DNA from: Microbacterium sp. cf332
Lineage (GTDB): Bacteria; Actinomycetota; Actinomycetes; Actinomycetales; Microbacteriaceae
NCBI RefSeq assembly: GCF_900102175.1
Contig: NZ_FNKN01000001.1
Location: forward strand, 434,001-498,000
Length of the DNA: 64,000 bases
Direction of reading: 5' to 3'
In this document: positions 60,284 through 64,000 of the stretch, piece after piece
Layout of the letters: the number at the start of each line of letters is the position of its first letter
Position numbering within the stretch: the stretch's first letter is position 1
Made by a program: the position numbers and the translations under genes
The notes under the pieces: model-generated
Seen by the model: only the letters and a program-made list of their open reading frames with translations
Told to the model about the DNA's origin: nothing
Databases searched by the model: none

Positions 60284-60880
60284 CTACGCGACGGGGAGTG
60301 TCCGAGGACGCCACGCCTCGCGGCGCGCCTCGAACTGCGCGATCGCCTCTTCGTTGCGCAGCGTGAGCCCGATGTCGTCGAGTCCCTCGAGGAGCCTCCA
60401 TCGAGTGTAATCGTCGATCTCGAAGGGGACGCGGAGGTCGCCGATAGCGGCGCTCCGCGCCTCGAGGTCGACCGTCATGGAGACGCCGGGCTGCGCGTCC
60501 ACGGCGGCCCAGATCGCCTCGCGGTCGGCTTCCGAGATGACGCCGGCGAGCAGTCCCTGCTTGCCGGCGTTGCCGCGGAAGATGTCGGCGAACTTGGGCG
60601 CGAGGACGACGCGGAAGCCGAAGTCGCGCAGCGCCCAGACCGCGTGCTCTCGACTCGAGCCGGTACCGAAGTCGGGACCGGCGACGAGGATCGACGCCCC
60701 GGCGAACGCCGGCTGGTTCAGCACGAACTCCGGGTCCTGGCGCCAGTTGGCGAACAGGGCGTCCTCGAAGCCCGTCTTGGTCACGCGCTTGAGGTACACG
60801 GCCGGGATGATCTGGTCGGTGTCGACGGCCGAGCGCTTGAGAGGGGCGACGACGCCGGTGTGGGTCTCGAACTTGTCCAT
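60284..60880 (-). CDS. leuD: 3-isopropylmalate dehydratase small subunit
   Basis: A 198-aa protein from ATG 60880 ([17 protein letters not shown]). It shows the LeuD patterns [34 protein letters not shown] and [15 protein letters not shown]. It pairs with LeuC to isomerise isopropylmalate in leucine synthesis. It begins 2 bp after the leuC stop. Confidence 0.96.
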   Translation of the reverse strand: MDKFETHTGVVAPLKRSAVDTDQIIPAVYLKRVTKTGFEDALFANWRQDPEFVLNQPAFAGASILVAGPDFGTGSSREHAVWALRDFGFRVVLAPKFADIFRGNAGKQGLLAGVISEADREAIWAAVDAQPGVSMTVDLEARSAAIGDLRVPFEIDDYTRWRLLEGLDDIGLTLRNEEAIAQFEARREAWRPRTLPVA

Positions 60881-60882
60881 CG

Positions 60883-62331
60883 TCAGGCCTCGATCTTCTC
60901 GCGTGCGGGCAGATCGCTCGGTGACGCGAGGCGCCCCAGGACCGCGGTGGCGGCGGCGACGAGGGGCGAGACGAGATGCGTGCGTCCGCCCTTGCCCTGC
61001 CGGCCCTCGAAGTTGCGATTGCTCGTGGAGGCGCAGCGCTCGCCCGGAGCCAGCTGGTCGGGGTTCATGCCGAGGCACATCGAGCAGCCGGCGAACCGCC
61101 ACTCGGCGCCGAACGCCGTGAACACGCGGTCGAGCCCCTCCGCCTCGGCCTCGAGACGGACCCGGGCCGAACCCGGTACGACCATGACACGCACACCGTC
61201 CGCCTTGGTCCGCCCCTCGATGACGGACGCGAAAGCCCGCAGATCCTCGATGCGGCTGTTCGTGCACGATCCCATGAAGACCGCGTCGACCGCGATCTCC
61301 TTCAGCGGGGTGCCGGGCTCGAGGTCCATGTACTCGAGCGCCCGCTCCGCGGCGGCCTTCTCGTTGGCGTCGGTGAAGTCGTCGGGCGAGGGCACGTTCG
61401 CGCTCAGCGAGACGCCCTGACCGGGGTTCGTCCCCCAGGTGACGAACGGCTCGAGCTCACCGGCGTCGATGAAGATCTCGGCATCGTACACGGCACCCTC
61501 GTCGCTCGGGAGCGTGCGCCAGTAGGCGACCGCATCCTCCCAGTCCTGCCCGGTCGGGGCGTGCGGACGGCCCTGGACGTACGCGAAGGTGATGTCGTCG
61601 GGGGCGACCATGCCCGCGCGCGCGCCCGCCTCGATCGACATGTTGCACATCGTCATGCGCCCCTCCATCGAGAGGGAACGGATCGCGCTGCCGCGGAACT
61701 CGAGGACGTAGCCCTGGCCGCCGTTGGTGCCGATCTTCGCGATGACGGCGAGGATGATGTCCTTCGCCGTCACGCCTTCCTTCAGCTCTCCCTCGACCGT
61801 GATGGCCATGGTCTTGAAGGGCTTGAGGGGCAGCGTCTGGGTCGCCATGACGTGCTCGACCTCGCTCGTGCCGATGCCGAAGGCCATCGCCCCGAACGCG
61901 CCGTGGGTCGAGGTGTGGCTGTCGCCGCAGACGACGGTGATGCCGGGCATCGTCAGACCGAGCTGCGGGCCCACGACGTGCACGATGCCCTGCTCGGCGT
62001 CGCCGAGGGAGTGCAGACGAACCCCGAACTCCTCGGCGTTGCGCCGCAGGGTGTCGATCTGCGTGCGGCTCGTGAGGTCGGCGATGGGCTTGTCGATATC
62101 GAGCGTCGGAGTGTTGTGGTCCTCCGTGGCGATGGTGAGGTCGAGTCGCCGCAGCGGACGGCCCTCGGCGCGGAGCCCGTCGAAGGCCTGCGGGCTGGTG
62201 ACCTCGTGGACGAGGTGCAGATCGATGTAGATCAGGTCGGGTTGACCGTCTTCGCCCTTGACGACGAGGTGGTCGTCCCAGACCTTCTCGGCCAGGGTGC
62301 GCGGCCGCTCAGGCGGGGTGGGGATGCTCAT
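60883..62331 (-). CDS. leuC: 3-isopropylmalate dehydratase large subunit
   Basis: A 482-aa aconitase-family protein from ATG 62331 ([21 protein letters not shown]). The iron-sulfur cluster cysteines are in [14 protein letters not shown] and [24 protein letters not shown] and [19 protein letters not shown] motifs are present. It forms an operon with leuD and lies behind a candidate leader-peptide attenuator. Confidence 0.96.
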   Translation of the reverse strand: MSIPTPPERPRTLAEKVWDDHLVVKGEDGQPDLIYIDLHLVHEVTSPQAFDGLRAEGRPLRRLDLTIATEDHNTPTLDIDKPIADLTSRTQIDTLRRNAEEFGVRLHSLGDAEQGIVHVVGPQLGLTMPGITVVCGDSHTSTHGAFGAMAFGIGTSEVEHVMATQTLPLKPFKTMAITVEGELKEGVTAKDIILAVIAKIGTNGGQGYVLEFRGSAIRSLSMEGRMTMCNMSIEAGARAGMVAPDDITFAYVQGRPHAPTGQDWEDAVAYWRTLPSDEGAVYDAEIFIDAGELEPFVTWGTNPGQGVSLSANVPSPDDFTDANEKAAAERALEYMDLEPGTPLKEIAVDAVFMGSCTNSRIEDLRAFASVIEGRTKADGVRVMVVPGSARVRLEAEAEGLDRVFTAFGAEWRFAGCSMCLGMNPDQLAPGERCASTSNRNFEGRQGKGGRTHLVSPLVAAATAVLGRLASPSDLPAREKIEA

Positions 62332-62375
62332 GGGTGTCGTTCTCCTTGCGTACCGGATCAAGCCCGCGACGCACT

Positions 62376-62414
62376 CCGCGGCGAGGAGGGGCTCAGAACG
62401 AGACCTCGCCGCGG
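62376..62414 (-). promoter_or_regulatory. Attenuator-like hairpin in leuC leader
   Basis: CCGCGGCGAGG (62376-62386) and CCTCGCCGCGG (62404-62414) form a perfect 11-bp stem. It encloses the end and stop of the leucine-rich leader frame, so a ribosome stalled on the Leu codons would stop it forming. There is no T-tract after it; occlusion of translation or Rho-linked control are alternatives. Confidence 0.5.
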
Positions 62415-62443
62415 CCGCTAAGGAGAAGGCGAGCGATCCGCAT
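62393..62443 (-). CDS. Candidate leucine leader peptide (16 aa)
   Basis: The frame [16 protein letters not shown] has three successive leucines, using CTT, CTC and CTT; CTT is rare in this genome. TATTCT (62450-62455, minus strand) ends 6 nt before the ATG, so transcription should begin at or near the A of ATG, giving leaderless translation. It lies 62 bp before leuC and is followed by the overlapping hairpin. This fits a leucine-sensing attenuator of leuCD; it is inferred from sequence alone. Confidence 0.5.
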   Translation of the reverse strand: MRIARLLLSGRGEVSF

Positions 62444-62481
62444 GGGCCCAGAATAGCACCGGGCGCGGCGCGGCTGCCCGA

Positions 62482-63552
62482 TCACCGGCGCTCCTCCGGC
62501 GTCGGCGGCTGCTCCACCGTCGCGGGCGTGCCCTGCTCGTCGGCGACGACCGCGGCAGCCTCGGGGGCCGTCTCCGCGTCCGCGTCGCCGCGCGCCGCGA
62601 TCAGGCTCGCCACTGTCGCGACGAGCATCGCTCCGATGATGACGCCCAGCGAGACCCAGGTGGAGATCTCGGGTGCCCACGCGATGCCCTCGCCGCCGTT
62701 GATGAACGCGAGCTCGTTCTCGTGCATGGCGTGCAGGATGAGCTTCACGCCGATGAAGGCGAGGATGAACGCGATGCCGTAGTGCAGGTATTTGAGGCGG
62801 TCGAGCAGGTCGCCGAGGAGGAAGTACAGCTGCCGCAGGCCCATCAGCGCGAAGATGTTCGCGGTGAACACGAGGAACGGGTCCTGTGTGATGCCGAAGA
62901 TCGCCGGTATCGAGTCGAGTGCGAAGAGCAGATCCGTGACACCGATCGCGACGAAGACGATGATCATGGGCGTGAACATGCGCTTGCCGTTCACGACGGT
63001 CCGCACCTTGGGGCCGTCGTACTCGTCGGAGATGTCGACCGTGCGCCGGATGATACGCACGAGGAAGCTCTCCTTCTTCACATCGTCGTCGTGGTCGCCC
63101 TCCGGCAGCGCCTGCTTGATGGCGGTGTAGATCAGGAACGCGCCGAAGATGTAGAAGACCCAGCTGAACTGCTCGATGATCGCGGCGCCGGCGAGGATGA
63201 AGAGACCGCGCAGCACGAGCGCGATGATGATGCCCACCATGAGCACCTTCTGCTGGTACCGACGCGGCACCGAGAACTGGCTCATGATCAGCACGAACAC
63301 GAAGAGGTTGTCGATCGAGAGGCTGTACTCCGTGAGCCACCCGGCGACGAACTGACCCGCGTGCTCGACGTCGGCCACTGCCCAGAGGATGCCGGCGAAC
63401 ACCAGCGCGAGACCGACGTAGAACAACACCCACAACGTCGATTCCTTCGGCGACGGGATGTGCGGCCGCTTGACGATGATGAGCAGATCGGCGACGAGCA
63501 CGAGCACCAGGATGACGAGCGCGACGATCTGGAACGGCACGGGGAGGTCCAT
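62482..63552 (-). CDS. TerC family integral membrane protein
   Basis: A 356-aa protein with about eight to nine membrane segments. It starts MDLPVPFQIVALVILV. TerC acidic motifs are present: EYSLSIDNLFVFVLIM and VTDLLFALDSIPAIFG. LYFLLGDLLDRLKYL follows. The C-terminal ~40 residues are acidic and cytosolic. TerC proteins are linked to tellurite resistance and Mn export; the substrate is unknown here. A longer upstream frame is not used because the membrane core begins at ATG 63552. Confidence 0.9.
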   Translation of the reverse strand: MDLPVPFQIVALVILVLVLVADLLIIVKRPHIPSPKESTLWVLFYVGLALVFAGILWAVADVEHAGQFVAGWLTEYSLSIDNLFVFVLIMSQFSVPRRYQQKVLMVGIIIALVLRGLFILAGAAIIEQFSWVFYIFGAFLIYTAIKQALPEGDHDDDVKKESFLVRIIRRTVDISDEYDGPKVRTVVNGKRMFTPMIIVFVAIGVTDLLFALDSIPAIFGITQDPFLVFTANIFALMGLRQLYFLLGDLLDRLKYLHYGIAFILAFIGVKLILHAMHENELAFINGGEGIAWAPEISTWVSLGVIIGAMLVATVASLIAARGDADAETAPEAAAVVADEQGTPATVEQPPTPEERR

Positions 63553-63687
63553 GCGAGCCTTTCGGGGAGGAAGCCTCCCGAGACTACACCCGCACTCCCC
63601 CGCGCCCTCGGCGTGAGACGGTTCGGGGCGGCGGGACACTGGGTTCATGAGGGGGACGCCGGGTTGATGAGGGAAAGGAGCCAGCGC

Positions 63688-64000
63688 ATGGTCGAAACGA
63701 TCGCCCGCACCGACGCCGAGCTCGTCGAGGCGGCGGCGGCCGGTAGCGAGCACGCGTTCCGTGCGCTCTACCGCGCCTACGTCCGACCGGTGTACTGGCT
63801 CGCGCACGGGCTGCTGCGCGACCCGTCGGACGCCGAGGACGTCACGCAGGAGACCTTCCTCGTCGCCTGGCGCAAACTGCCCGGGCTCGAGTTGGCCGGC
63901 GACTCGCTCCTGCCCTGGCTCGTCACGATCTGCCGGTTCCAGAGCGCGAACCGCATCCGTCGTCGGCAGCGCGAGCGGCAGCACACCACGGACGACGACG
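63688..64000 (+). CDS. ECF-type RNA polymerase sigma factor, N-terminal part
   Basis: The frame begins at ATG 63688, after GGAAAGGAG, and runs off the window (104 codons seen). The sigma region 2 pattern is present: AFRALYRAYVRPVYWLAHGL, then DAEDVTQETFLVAWRKL (the D-A-E-D-V-x-Q core-binding signature). TICRFQSANRIRRRQRE ends what can be seen. Region 4 and any anti-sigma partner lie outside. Confidence 0.88.
   Translation, partial: MVETIARTDAELVEAAAAGSEHAFRALYRAYVRPVYWLAHGLLRDPSDAEDVTQETFLVAWRKLPGLELAGDSLLPWLVTICRFQSANRIRRRQRERQHTTDDD

Noticed and set aside
63553..63687. Possible Mn-responsive (yybP-ykoY) riboswitch before terC
   Set aside because: Only a short GGGAGG/CCTCCC stem is visible; the conserved riboswitch core could not be recognised.
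1..64000. CRISPR arrays, rRNA and tRNA genes
   Set aside because: No regularly spaced repeats, tRNA cloverleaf or rRNA sequence was noticed on either strand; short tRNAs could only be excluded with a dedicated search.

Overview
The window reads as a chromosome segment of a high-GC actinobacterium, most likely Microbacteriaceae and probably Microbacterium or a close relative. The basis is gene content and order (yraN-yifB-dprA, rnhB-lepB-rplS, trmD-rimM-khpA-rpsP-ffh, lipB-lipA, ftsY-smc, mutM-rnc-rpmF-DUF177-coaD-recG, thiL-DUF3515-ddl-gpsA-plsC-murA, leuDC), strong GC3 bias, many GTG/TTG starts and actinobacteria-type proteins (DUF2469, DUF3515, a 140-aa S16 with an Ala/Asp-rich tail). No rRNA, tRNA or CRISPR array was seen. 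The species is inferred.

Region 1 (1 to about 7.0 kb) is the end of a siphovirus-type prophage: the C-terminal part of a tape measure protein, two tail proteins, a convergent small-gene pair (DUF1508 and a zinc ribbon), a stretch with DnaA-box-like sequences, and a small membrane protein. The prophage ends inside dprA, which stops after the conserved WRFLQRNR stretch, so dprA is split and its 3' part must lie beyond the left edge if it survives.

Region 2 (7.0-27.9 kb) is core chromosome. It covers DNA uptake and recombination genes, RNase HII, signal peptidase I, ribosomal proteins L19 and S16 with tRNA and ribosome maturation factors, SRP (ffh, ftsY), lipoate synthesis, SMC, and a two-domain GNAT protein.

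Region 3 (28.0-48.19 kb) is a genomic island of about 20.2 kb inserted into the 3' end of mutM. An 18-bp direct repeat (28002-28019 and 48172-48189) bounds it. The displaced original mutM 3' end lies at 27878-28020, and the island supplies a diverged replacement 3' end, so mutM is restored as a hybrid. The cargo looks like a defence island: a full type I restriction-modification operon (hsdM-hsdS-hsdR plus an XRE gene), a nuclease/PUA-like fusion, an XRE plus HEPN-like pair with a palindromic operator, a membrane protein plus partner pair, a 1033-aa protein with a nuclease-like N-terminus plus a partner, a PD-(D/E)XK-like protein and a papain-like protein. No integrase was recognised.

Region 4 (48.05-64.0 kb) is core chromosome again: DNA repair (mutM, recG), RNase III, L32, CoA, thiamine phosphate, peptidoglycan precursor (ddl, murA) and phospholipid (gpsA, plsC) genes. 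It continues with leucine synthesis (leuC-leuD behind a candidate leucine leader-peptide attenuator), a TerC-family membrane protein, and the start of an ECF sigma factor at the right edge.
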